The notes beneath the pieces are model-generated. The model saw only the letters and a list, made by a program, of their open reading frames with translations, did no database searches and was not told the origin of the DNA. A DNA stretch of 64,000 nucleotides from Seminavis robusta (Eukaryota > Bacillariophyta > Bacillariophyceae > Naviculales > Naviculaceae), in the NCBI GenBank assembly GCA_903772945.1, contig CAICTM010000423.1:1-64000 (forward strand). The letters run 5' to 3'. Positions 53,871 to 64,000 of this stretch are shown here, piece by piece. The position numbers and the translations under genes are program-made. Position 1 is the first letter of the stretch. Each line of letters begins with the position of its first letter.

Positions 53871-54382
53871 GCGTGTGTCGACAAAACGCAAGAGACATCG
53901 GGCCGCGTGCGGCTGAAGAAACGAGTCAAATCCCATGAGCAACGGTTTCAGAAAAAAAAAAAAAAAATTTTCATTGCTAGCTTTGGACCATGACAAAGAG
54001 CGTCCTGCTAGCAGTGAAGATCGTTGGTCAAAGACCATCCGCTCGAGAATATGTATTGTCAACCGAGTCGAGTCCTTCCTGTCTCCGTTCAAGGCATTCA
54101 CAACGGCACAAGCTAGTCTAGCAAGAGAACGACTGGGGGACTGCTAAATCGTTATTGTCTTTCCAATGATTGAAGATTATTGTTTCCTAATGATACTTGT
54201 TACTGATACTTGTTGCAAATGATCTTTGCGATCGATGGCACCATGTACTTGGGAGTGATACCCATGACACTGAATAAACAGATGCCGGGTCTTCTTTAAT
54301 TGCAATCACTCACGCTTCCTTCCATGGCTGCCATCAGTCAGCTTTTATTCCAGTTCGTGCAAACACAAGAGGCACCGTCGGA

Positions 54383-54590
54383 TTAGAACAAACCACCACT
54401 CCGCATACCCTTGACAAAAGCGTCAAAATCAAGGTATCCTTTGCCCTTTGAATCTATTTCCGCAATAATGAAATTCAGTTGGTCATTGGAACAATGAGAA
54501 AAGGCTGGCAAGGCCTGCAGTTCTGCACGACCAATGCGCTTCTTCTTGCGTGTGTCAAAGTGCCTGAAGGCCCTCTTGAGTCGATTCCCC
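54383..54590 (-). pseudogene. EF-hand tail of a CDPK, truncated
   Basis: The minus strand encodes RLKRAFRHFDTRKKKRIGRA, then ELQALPAFSHCSNDQLNFII and EIDSKGKGYLDFDAFVKGMR, and stops shortly after. These are two EF-hand-like units; the first loop (DTRKKKRIG) has lost acidic ligands and the second (DSKGKGYLD) is partial. The homologous sequence in the right arm (from 61482) continues upstream into a CDPK kinase lobe, so this copy has lost its kinase part at about 54590. Confidence 0.7.
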
Positions 54591-54592
54591 CC

Positions 54593-54834
54593 GTGCCTCA
54601 CCCCCTTCCAAAAATTTTTCTGTTGTGGCTTTGCCTACTGTGTTCTGTGCTTGGCCCTCGCTCTCTGGTTGTGGAGGGGCTCTTGTGGGTGTCTGCGAGT
54701 GGGATGGGGGGCGATCGGGTGGCGGGGGACGGGGACGCAGGTGGAGGAATGGGAGGCGTGCTTTAATTGTTATCTGTGAATATCTCATTACTTATAATTA
54801 TGTTTCTCAATATAGTGTCCTCCTTCTAATGCTT
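54593..54834. other. C- and G-rich junction sequence
   Basis: This replaces the CDPK sequence expected here. It contains G-rich runs (GGGATGGGGGGCGATCGGG near 54700-54720) and nothing readable. Confidence 0.4.
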
Positions 54835-55910
54835 GCAAGCTTGGTAGTTGAGTGTGCATATTTACCTACTTTACTCATTGATATGCTTGTACCACTACAT
54901 GGCATCTCACCTGTTATCGGTAGAACCACCCCATCGAGTCAAATCAAGGCATGATCAATCTACTTTTTCTCTTGACTGTTTTTGCCCAACAAACACTCAT
55001 CATGACTTCTGGATTCGCCTCCCTGACCACCCAGCAGCTGATTGAAGACTTGCCAACCGAAATCGAAAAAGCATCGACTCGCATTGCATCCCACGTTCTT
55101 CAAACTCCACTTTTGGAGTCGCCGTATCTGGGTGGAGGAGGAACCCTGCCGCGTCACAAAAAAAAAAAAAAAAAAAAAGGGTGGGTTCTCAGGAGAAGGG
55201 GTGTGGGAGAGAGTGAGGCAGAGAGGTAAGGAGCGGGATCGCTTGCAAGGGCGCGGAAGTCAGATTGAGGACGAGAGGAGGTACGTGATGGGCGTGGTGC
55301 CGTCCGAGGTGGTAGCGGCGGCTACACGACCTCGTGAGGCAGTGCGCGGGCGCGAGTAGCGCGGCGGAGACGCCGATGGGCCGCGAGAGGTGTGGCGAGC
55401 GAGCGCGCGGTGGGAGGTCGTGTGGAGGCAGGGGAGGGGGCCCCCCCGGTAGCACGTTGGTACATAGTAAGGCTATCCTTCGTCATATTCCCATGCTGGC
55501 CATATACAGTGCCAACGGAAAACCGTCCTCCAATTAAGATCCAAGGCCGACCGAACACAATACTCTTTGACCTTCGAGTATCGATCCACAATGTGCCTCA
55601 TACACAAACTAAATGAGATACTGCCAGAAACTTTATCAAGTTTCTCCAGCTCGGGGTCAAGATTGTTCGGATACCGAAGAAAATGCCCTCAAAATGGCTC
55701 AGGAACACAATAATTACATTTACGTTCCACCCTACAATGACGTGCATGTTATTGCTGGACAGGTGACCGTCGGTTTGGAGATTCTGGAACAATCATCACG
55801 ACAAGCTGCAATGATCGACGTGGCTTTTGTCTGCATTGGAGGAGGTGGACTCATTAGTGGAGTAGCCGCCTACTTGAAGGCAAAACGTCCCGGAGTCAAG
55901 ATTGTGGTGT
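54835..55910 (+). pseudogene. Broken second copy of the dehydratase gene with a 500-bp replacement
   Basis: 54905-55150 repeats the start of the gene at 52733, including the same promoter-side sequence and the first 60 or so residues. 55655-55905 repeats the part from FYGQDCSD to KAKRPGVKIV. The middle part (the Lys-82 loop and PLP ring) is missing and replaced by a poly-A run (55156-55175) and G-rich, unreadable sequence (55176-55650). It cannot encode an active enzyme. Confidence 0.75.
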
Positions 55911-58900
55911 TCGACCTGCGACGTTCTCTCGGCCCGAAAGCTCTAACGCTCTCTTCTCTAGTGTTCAAAATTGAGGGCAATGGGTCCGAGAATTCCGAGT
56001 AGATGAACTAATTACGGCGTATGCAATTGCGCCATAGAAGAGCTTCGCACGTTCTTGTCCGCTAGATCAGTTCGCGAGGGAGTTCTCGCACGCAGTCCGG
56101 CGCAGAGATCTCTGATGTGATCACAGCTGCGCCAACTCGAGAGGTGTTCAAGACCTTCCTGCCTGAGCATGACTATGTCCTAGTGCGCATATTACTCGGC
56201 GACCAGCGAAGACAAAGAAAAGAACAAACAACAAGTTATAGTGTCGCGCACTTGAGGTAGACGATTATGGATAGCGGTTCTTAGTCGCGCGTTCGAAGAT
56301 CACTATAGTTTCATCTTAAGACTCTCAATAGATATGTGTGGCGCGGCGCGGCAGAGCCATTGTGGCTACTGGCGATGCTCGGCACGCGTCTCTGTGATCA
56401 ATAAGAGTATCCCAGGCAAAGCCGACTGCAGTACGAGTGGAAGTAAGAATCAGCGTGCGCTCTATTTTCACTCTCGTGTGAGTGCCGGATCTACTTGTTT
56501 GATCCCGTGCTGGTTCAGGCATCTGTAACGGACACTTCCTCGGCGCGAACATGACTTGGAAATCCTGTGCGAACGAACCGTCCAGCGCGCTTTACACAAG
56601 TGCGTATAGACGTCTATGATGGCGTGTGTCGGACACATCGATCCTGCGATACGAATCGGCGCCACGTCGCGGTGATGAGCCAACGAGTATCGACTCTCTC
56701 TGCTGCGAGCTCGCGGCAGGAGTGGTTGCTGTCTCTCTTATTGGCCTACGCGCTGTGCGTGTGATCCTGGCAGAGACGCGCAAGATAGACAGAGTTCCTG
56801 AACTGATCGCTAGTTGAGAAGCGTTCATTCCGGAGATCTAGTGTGCGGAAGCTACCATCGCTGAAGTACACCGGTGTGGTGATTGAATGCTCGACCGCGA
56901 GCTGTCGCTTCTGCTGCGTTTCTTCTGTTCCTAGTGCATTGCCACATCCTCGCATTCAATCCTCAGGTTCTTCTTTAGGGCTCAGACTTTTTGGACGAAC
57001 AGAATGGCGGTGCTGTCTCATTTGCTCGTCTTCATAATTGTCGCTCTTCCTATATGAATTGTAAGGCGAGCTCTGCTTGTTTATCTTTTACAGCATACAA
57101 GAATGAGGCACGTGTTTCTCAGAGCCTCAGAAAGTGAGCTTAGTGTTCGCGAAAATATAGTATCTGTATGCGACCACATCGGATCGCACCACTGTGCTGA
57201 CTTGCGTTGGTATGCTCCACCATGCGGTACATAAACGCGAAGATTAGGCGTGTCTGACTTCCTTCATTGTGCAAAGACTCACTGCAACGATCTCATAACA
57301 TTTCGCTCTGGCTCTCCATCAGAGTCGCCGAGCTCTCTCTCCTATCATCGCTTTGTGTCCTCAAGAAACACACGATGGTCGTACATCCCGTTGTCTTGTG
57401 ATAGTCTGAACAAACCCATACGGCACTCACGCTTGTGCCCAATGTCAACTCGCAGATTTAAGAAAGCGTCTCTAAATCATCATCTACCAAGGCAGTGGAT
57501 GTTTGCCTGTTGCGCCCTTGAATACGTGCATAATTCTCCCCGACTCAGAATGACTGCAACAGAAGGTGCTCAGTGTCTTGATGTACAAGTTTGGTATAAA
57601 CGAACATTAGAGATAAAGTGGTCTGTGCACAAGAGAGCCTGACTCAAGATTCTGTAGGTACCTCTCAGAACTTTGCGCTCTTCTGTGTTGCTTGTCCTAG
57701 GTTGCTCCACCATAGCATGACTCTTGCAAAGGGGCTCGCTCCTTTATGATGTCTCTCTCGTCACTAGGCTCTGTATATGCAGTCGGTTCTCACACTCTCA
57801 CTGTCTGGCCACAAATCGAGTGAGATAGACTCTCGGTGCATTAGCTTCGCCACAATTGGTAGCATGCGCTCTCTATGAAATACACTCCTTACATCGCGTG
57901 CAACACAAAAGAGAGTGTCTGCGTCGCTCTTCATTCATGCCCAGTCTCCCTGCCGGGGATTGTACTCATAATGTCCACAGACGCTCAAGAGAATCTTTGC
58001 TTGTTTAGTATTCTGCCCGGCGTGCTAGAACCTGTGACACCAACTTACGTGTGATGATGATATCAGTGGTGAAGATAAGCGCGATATGGGTGTGCATGCT
58101 CGAGGCAGCGGTGCATATTTTACACGCAGAACTCCTCCCTCGTGGTTTAGTAGTATCAGCGTGCAGATCTGATGGAATAGCTCTTCCGTAAGAGTACCGA
58201 CACCATGATAGGATTGACAAAGTTCTTCAGCCTTTCCATTCAGCAGAAGAGTTGTGCGTATTGGCACTCATTGCCTGATTTGGCGATTGACGAAGGGTTT
58301 GAAGCAGGCCGGAGTGGATCGATGTTTTTTTGTCAAGTCGTTGCTCTCTATGGGCCCTGGTGCCTACTGTCCTCTGGTGACATCCATTATCGCCCCCGCC
58401 GGCCCTCCGTGTTTGTGATGTCTTCTATCGACTTGTGGACTGAGAGGCTGGTCCTTTTTGTGCTCGCCTTCTATACTCTGTTCTCTCTTGGCTCGCGCAA
58501 TGGTCATCGATTCGCGTAATCTTGTTCCGCTATCTCACTTGTTGGTAGCGGACGCGAGTCTGTTTGACGCTGTCAAGCGAGATATCCTCGCTGTGGCCTT
58601 TTACGGTGCGGCGTCATGGTTTTGTGGATGTAGGTAGCCTCTGCAGGCGCGTGCGTGTAGAGACCGTGAGTGGCTGCTCAGCTCGGGAAACAGACTCAGT
58701 ACTAATGATGCAACCAATGGGTGCCAGCGTCACTTTCCCCATCTTCGTCCATGCTGGCATCGTCTAAGCTGAGTCGCGAAACTACCCACGGAAGTGAAGA
58801 TGAACGTCTCTGGACTGCACGAGACAGGGCGCTAATTTTTCGTCTCTTTCGTGGATTTTGCATTCGCAGTCGTGCGCGTGAATCGCTCATGTGTGATTGA

Positions 58901-60439
58901 GAGTTATGGACTCATTTCCGCGTATGCGCTCATGCGTGGGTCTCATTCCCGAGGGGGACTCACGCGGAATTGCTGATGTCTGCTCCTCGTCATACTCTTC
59001 GACAACATGTCCTCTTTGCCCCATCCTCGGTGTGTCTAGTTGTGTGCGTTTCCTCTCTGGAACATTATTGTCACGCTATGCGACTCCTTCTTCAATGCCT
59101 CTGCTCTGCACGGTTTGCGTGTGACCAGCTCTGCGTGTCAGAGCAGAAAGAGTGTGAGCTGAAGCAGAGGCGCAAATCGTAAGCCAGTTTGAACCACTCC
59201 AATGATGGCGAAGCAACACGAGGAACCAGACGCTCGTGCTGACATGGTGCTCTCGCACTTGGTGCTGTCACCTCTCAAGAAAGAATATCATTTACTAGAA
59301 GGCGCTAGAAAGTGGCCGCGCACGTGTTCCCTAGCGATGCCTAGCTCGACCAACCAAAGACGCCAGGCATAGTGCTCTCGAAACAATATGTCGTTCGCGT
59401 CTCATACGGTTGTAGTCTCATGCGAGTGACTGCAAAAGTACCCAAGATGCGCTTGGTTTGTGCCGTCATCGACCCATCGTGCAGAACTGGTTGTATGCGC
59501 GATCAGTAATGTGGCCACCATGGACCAACTCGCAGTAGCGCAAGTGCAGACTTTTAGTTAGAGTCTCTCGAGGAAACGTAAATAGTCTTCGCACACATTA
59601 ACTATTACCTTCGGATTCTTTTCAAGGTAGGCAACATTTACGTGTGTGGGTTAGATTCGACTAGCTCACTCTTCGAGGTGATGCAGATGTTGCCTTTTAG
59701 CTCAATCTCTTCTCCTTTAGCAAGTGACTTGCCGCTTACCAACACACTCAATGGTGTTGTTCAATCGTGTTCCATAGGAGCGAATACATACGCATAGCAA
59801 GATGAAGTACGGCAAGCTGACTTTGTGAGACATAGTCATAAGGAAATCCTTGGTGAATAGCAAGAAAGCGCATGGTCAAATTTTACTTCCGCTCAATTTT
59901 CAATATGCTGCATCTTTATTTCCAAGAAAACATAGTGTGACCTTGTCTTATTTGGTAGTTGATACGTCCGTGACCTTGACAACACGTGATGTGTTGGTAG
60001 CCAAGTGCGTGATCTACCCACGTTGGTATAGTTGATATGTATGAGGAAGAGATTTGCTCACCTGAGCTACAGAGATCTGAGTGACGGATACGTCAAAACT
60101 TAAAGGCACCTCTGAATGTGTAGATCCTTTGGTGTGAGAGAGCTCCTGGTGATGAAAGGTTCTACATACGCTCGCATAACGACCGCACAAAATTTAATTT
60201 GGGTCCGGGCAACTATTTATCCTGCCATTGGGAATTGTTTCGATTCAAAGCGTGAGTCTTCCTCGCTTGACATGTCGCCTCTCTTGTACCCGGTTCCATA
60301 TCGGCGACGCCTTATAGACTTGTGCCGCACTTCCTCTCGATTTCTATCGCATATGCACGTGGCCCTGCTTTGTTTTTGGCTCCTTTACATGTAACGTGTA
60401 TTAACATACTCGAACTGCGACTCTGAACTGTGATGCGCC
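55911..60439. other. Unreadable spacer, no gene seen
   Basis: Over 4.5 kb there is no open frame of note on either strand, and the texture (rich in TCTC, GCGC, GTGTG) differs from the rest of the window. At 58720-58765, 46 bases match the CDPK at 60888-60933 perfectly, inverted. The next 100 bases resemble the continuation of that gene if many extra bases are allowed. This suggests error-filled inverted sequence rather than a decayed gene. Confidence 0.55.
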
Positions 60440-61560
60440 AGCTTGTCCCTTGTACCTGCAGTACTCAAAGACAAGGATGACAAGGTTCGAGGACATTGTG
60501 GTGGTGGCACTGGAAGGGACATTGTCTATCAAGCTCCGGTAGTCCAGACCCAGTGAATTTCTTCTAACCCAAATTATTGACACAAGGCAGACATGTTGCT
60601 GGTCTTGTTGGTGTCATCATGTATCAGATGCTCTTTGGCCGGCTGCCCTTTGTCGAAAGCGGCCGCAAAATCAAGAAAGGCATTGAAGAGGATCAAGACA
60701 AGTTTCCAAAAAGCACCAAGAAGACTGAGAAGGACATTGTCAAGAGAGAGAAGAGCAGCAAGCTTCGCTTCCCCCGGGATACCCATGTCTCCGATGAAGT
60801 CAAGTCTTTGATTCACTCTCTGCTGCATCCCAAGAGCAAAAAGCGCCCTTCTGCAGCAAAAGTCATTTGCCATCGGTGGTTTCGACGAGACGATGCCAGC
60901 ATGGACGAAGATGGGGAAAGTGACGCTGGCACCTCCAATCAAGTTCCGGAATCGGTTACAGAGCCTGAACAGGATCACAAGGCAGACCCGCACCGTAAAA
61001 GGCGTTCTACTGCTTCCAAAGTGCTCCGCCACAAGTGGTTTCGTCGAGATCATGGCAAGAGAGAAAGTGACAGCAAGAAAGATCATCACAATCGTGCAAG
61101 ACGGGCTTCTGCTGGGGATATGGATGCACCGGCAGACCCCATGGCCAAGCTGGACAACATGATCCGGCTGTCAAACCTTCGCAAGTACAACCCCAACTCT
61201 CAGCTCAAGCAAGCTGTTTTGTCTCTCATGGTGTCGGACATGCTCACCAACAGGCGCGCCAGATTAGACCTACCTTTCAACCAGCCTGGATATCTTGCAC
61301 CAAAGGCAGGTTACGAACCCTCTGAAATCAGAGAGGTCGAACTGGCCTAATCACCCCGCGGCTGAGAAAGCTGCGCAGACATTTTTATGAGATGTGACTT
61401 GAAATCAAGAGGTGGACTATAATATTTGCTAGAGCCAGCATGAGTGAGAAGGACCTGCTTACAGATGATCGACTCAAGAGGGCCTTCAGGCACTTTGACA
61501 CACGCAAGAAGAAGCGCATTGGTCTGAGAACAGTCCTTTCTCATTGTTCCAAAACTGAAT
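60440..61560 (+). pseudogene. CDPK fragment, activation loop to first EF-hand
   Basis: A recognisable activation segment (GGTGRDIVYQAP) lies around 60500. From 60577 an open frame gives the kinase C-lobe: GVIMYQMLFGRLPFVESGRK, LRFPRDTHVSDEVKSLIHSL and HPKSKKRPSAAKVICHRWFR. A basic Ser-rich linker and the junction region NLRKYNPNSQLKQAVLSLMV follow. The frame ends at 61350; the same reading then resumes one base off (ITPRLRKLRRHFYEM) with one internal stop, and reaches MSEKDLLTDDRLKRAFRHFD, the first EF-hand. The N-lobe with the ATP-binding Lys is absent. Calcium-dependent protein kinases of this layout respond to calcium; this copy is partial and damaged. Confidence 0.72.
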
Positions 61561-62117
61561 TATAGAAAAGATCAAAGGGCAAAGATAACCTTGATCCTTG
61601 TGAGACATTTTCAAGGTATGGGGTGGTAGGTTCGATGCATTCTCAATCGACGGTGCCTTGTGTTTTCACGAACGAATAAACTGATGATGCAGCCATGGAA
61701 GGAAGCGTGAGTGATTGCAATAAAGAAGACCCGCTCTGTTACATCGTACTCCAAGTACATGGTGCCATCGAGAAAATCAACAGTATCATAACAATATCAT
61801 TAGAAACAATAATCTCAATCATTGAAAGACAATAACGATTTAGCAGTCCCCCAGTTCGTTTCCTCTGCTTAGACCTAGCTCTGGTGGAGCACAGTCTGTT
61901 GAAAAAATTGCGCCCCTTGAAACGGGAAGAACAGGGGGAAGAAAAGAACTCGACTCGGTGACAATACATATTCCGAGCGGATGGCTTTGACAACATCTTC
62001 ACTTGCTAGCAGGACGCTCTTTGTCATGGTCAAAAGAAGAAATGACTTGCTCATGGGATTTGACTCGTTTCTTCAGCCGCACGCGGCCCGATGTCTCTTG
62101 CGTTTTGTCGACACACG

Positions 62118-63205
62118 CTCATGATTCTTCTCCTTTTGCTGGTTCGTCGTCAAGAATATGTTGTGAGAGCATCCGTCCTACTGTTGGATCAAAAGAAATG
62201 CTCACATTGTATCCCCTGTACTCGCTGACCGGCTTTGCCGCGATACTCTTTGAAAGGCCAGCCTACGCCACTTCCGGCCGCCTTCTATAATTTATGACTG
62301 TCGACCATCATCATCAGCCCGCGGACAATATCTCTTCGCGAATACATGTACGGACGTAGTCATCTAACGGGACTTGAAATTGTGGGACTAAATGTGACAG
62401 ATCCGGCTTCGATCCCTCCCGCGATCCGTCCCGACAAGTGGTTGTGAGATGTCAAAATCACCATCTTACCCTTTGAACATGAGGACAGGGACCCTCGAGT
62501 TGACATCCCTAAATTTGACTCCGGGACGTTTTGCCTTCAAGTAGGCGGCTACTCCACTAATGAGTCCACCTCCTCCAATGCAGACAAAAGCCACGTCGAT
62601 CATTGCAGCTTGTCGTGATGATTGTTCCAGAATCTCCAAACCGACGGTCACCTGTCCAGCAATAACATGCACGTCATTGTAGGGTGGAACGTAAATGTAA
62701 TTATTGTGTTCCTGAGCCATTTTGAGGGCATTTTCTTCGGTATCGAACAATCTTGACCATAAAACTCTAGTTTTATGTGAGGGTAGCATTGTCGAACCGC
62801 GTTGATTTTGGCCGGTTGTGCCGTTTCCGGCATGTAAATGATACCTCTCATGCTACACTAGTCACTGCTACCCCTCTGCTCCAAGATTCCCACGGCTCGT
62901 GCAAAACCTTGGGCATGGTTGCCCGTAATATTAAGAACGCGTACCAGTACCAGTGGACGGCAACGATAGTAATTCTTGTTAAATCACGCGGCCTTGAGGA
63001 TCCGTTACTTATTGCTCACTTTCCAATTTAGAAAAGGCATTCTCCACCCAGAACGGCGCTCAAATGGAGTTAGAACGTGGGATGCAATGCGAGTCGATGC
63101 TTTTTCGATTTCGGTTGGCAAGTCTTCAATCAGCTGCTGGGTGGTCAGGCGAATCAGATGTGTGTTTGTGCAAAAACAGTCAAGAGAAAAAGTGATTGAT
63201 CACTG
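62118..63205 (-). pseudogene. Damaged inverted copy of the dehydratase gene
   Basis: The minus strand repeats the gene of the left arm from its N-terminal region to its stop. The best preserved part is EENALKMAQEHNNYIYVPPY to YLKAKRPGVK. Many one-base indels break the frame. The C-terminal third (LVDDY to the end) is badly degraded. Confidence 0.75.
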
Positions 63206-63289
63206 CTTGAATTGACGTCGATGGTGGTCAACGTTATATACAGTAGATGCATTGTGGCAGCTTCTGTAGTAGTTTGCCCTCAACTACCA

Positions 63290-64000
63290 GCTAGCAAGCT
63301 GAGGGCCTTTGAACTATTTGTCTGTGATTTCCGTCCTTGCAGCTCCCATTTTATGTCCGTGCAGATGCCCCATGATAGAACCCAGCCCCTCCACAACCAG
63401 AAGACCAAGACAGCCGTGGCAAGCCACCCTGGGGGTTCATGCCCAAATCCCATCCATCGTCCATAAATAATAGTCTTGGAACTCGCTGCTTCAAATGCCT
63501 GTCAAACGTGGAACACCTGCTTACCAATAGGAAACTTGAGCAAATACGCATATACAACAGATGGAATTAGCCAACTAGAAACAACCGAGCAGGAACTTGG
63601 CAGAATTTAGAAGCCAACGAGAAAGATGCGTCTCCATCGGGCTTGGAATGACAGAAGAGGAGAAAGACTAAGAAGGGAAGCCGAAACCCGAAAAAGGGAA
63701 AGTGCAAGAAGTCGTAAGGAGGAAAAAAGCAACAATCAGAGAATCGGAAAAGAAAGGACCGAGACAGGAAACAGGAGAGAGTGGTCCCAGATATACATTT
63801 TTGAGAACGCAAAGAGAGGAACATAAAATGAGGCTGGAAAAAGTAGAAAATAGATTCACGAACAAAGATCCGAGCTGGATGAAGAAGATACGAATGAATG
63901 ATCTATTCCTACAGCAAGCTTTTGGAGAAGTGGAACAGTGGGAAGCAATGGATGGGTGCATACTTTGAATGGAAAGAAGAAGAATCAAGGCAGGCAGAAT
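63290..64000 (+). pseudogene. Damaged inverted copy of the coiled-coil gene, cut by the window edge
   Basis: The plus strand repeats the gene at 51429-52559 from its upstream region to the part before ESDRLRWQL. Identifiable pieces include MPVKRGTPAYQ, QSENRKRKDRDRK and RMNDLFLQ. Many single-base indels break it. Confidence 0.75.

Larger units (their letters stand above)
51940..54592. repeat. Left arm of a large inverted duplication
   Basis: This block (coiled-coil gene, dehydratase gene, CDPK tail) reappears inverted at 61480-64000 with the same order. The duplication continues beyond the window edge on the coiled-coil side. The left arm is clean: its genes have long open frames. Confidence 0.8.
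61480..64000. repeat. Right arm of the inverted duplication
   Basis: This is the inverted counterpart of 51940-54592. Compared with the left arm it differs largely by single-base insertions and deletions spread all along, including in non-coding parts. It continues beyond the window edge. Confidence 0.78.

Noticed and set aside
54600-54780. G-rich stretch as a quadruplex-type regulatory site
   Set aside because: It lies at the broken junction of the inverted duplication, where the sequence itself may be unreliable.
1-64000. CRISPR arrays, tRNA and rRNA genes
   Set aside because: I looked for regular repeat-spacer patterns and typical tRNA loop sequences on both strands and found none; the 172-bp array has no spacers.

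Overview
The window looks like nuclear DNA of a diatom, most likely a pennate one; I infer Seminavis-like from gene content and do not prove it. Genes are sparse (about one per 4 kb). Introns are short (70-100 bp) with GTAAGT-like donors. One protein carries a diatom-type SAFAL motif behind a signal-anchor segment, and the gene set (GT43, FkbM, TKL kinase, CDPK, 7TM receptors, Lys-rich secreted protein) fits a stramenopile alga. Intergenic DNA is full of CTAGCTAG and TACCGGTA-type palindromes.

Layout. 1-5.6 kb: a decayed Ty3/gypsy element with another insertion inside its integrase region. 6.3-7.2 kb: an unrecognised, interrupted gene. 7.7-20.6 kb is the main host gene block: a two-exon membrane protein, a putative plastid-targeted protein, a gamma-butyrobetaine dioxygenase-like enzyme, a GT43 glycosyltransferase with a small reversed fragment of a paralog beside it, a two-exon secreted Lys-rich protein with a folded C-terminal domain, and an FkbM-type methyltransferase. 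20.7-23.3 kb is a complete TA-flanked pogo-like element (14-bp perfect terminal inverted repeats) that keeps only the CENP-B-type DNA-binding part of its transposase and is otherwise filled by a ~172-bp satellite array. 25.4-29.1 kb holds two divergent paralogs of an unnamed family. 30.4-32.1 kb is a seven-exon TKL kinase with a 14-nt exon that carries the catalytic loop.

32.8-33.2 kb is a palindrome-rich MITE and 35.3-35.5 kb a TA-flanked MITE. 36.5-37.8 kb is a Ser-rich acidic protein with a duplicated motif. 38.7-44.3 kb is a 5.57-kb TA-flanked transposon with imperfect terminal inverted repeats, an 1137-aa divergent DDE transposase and two divergently arranged companion genes. 45.2-50.7 kb is a tandem pair of 7TM receptor genes, the first with a one-base frameshift, whose membrane cores are nearly identical while their tails have diverged.

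51.4-64 kb is an inverted duplication: a coiled-coil gene, a threonine dehydratase/serine racemase-like gene and the tail of a CDPK appear on the left and again, inverted and indel-ridden, on the right. The 4.5 kb between the arms is almost free of readable content but contains a noisy inverted CDPK fragment, so part of this region may be a fold-back assembly artefact rather than biology.

The best candidate for something undescribed is the 5.57-kb transposon with its giant transposase and companion genes. Next is the pogo-like element that pairs a CENP-B-type DNA-binding protein with a satellite array.
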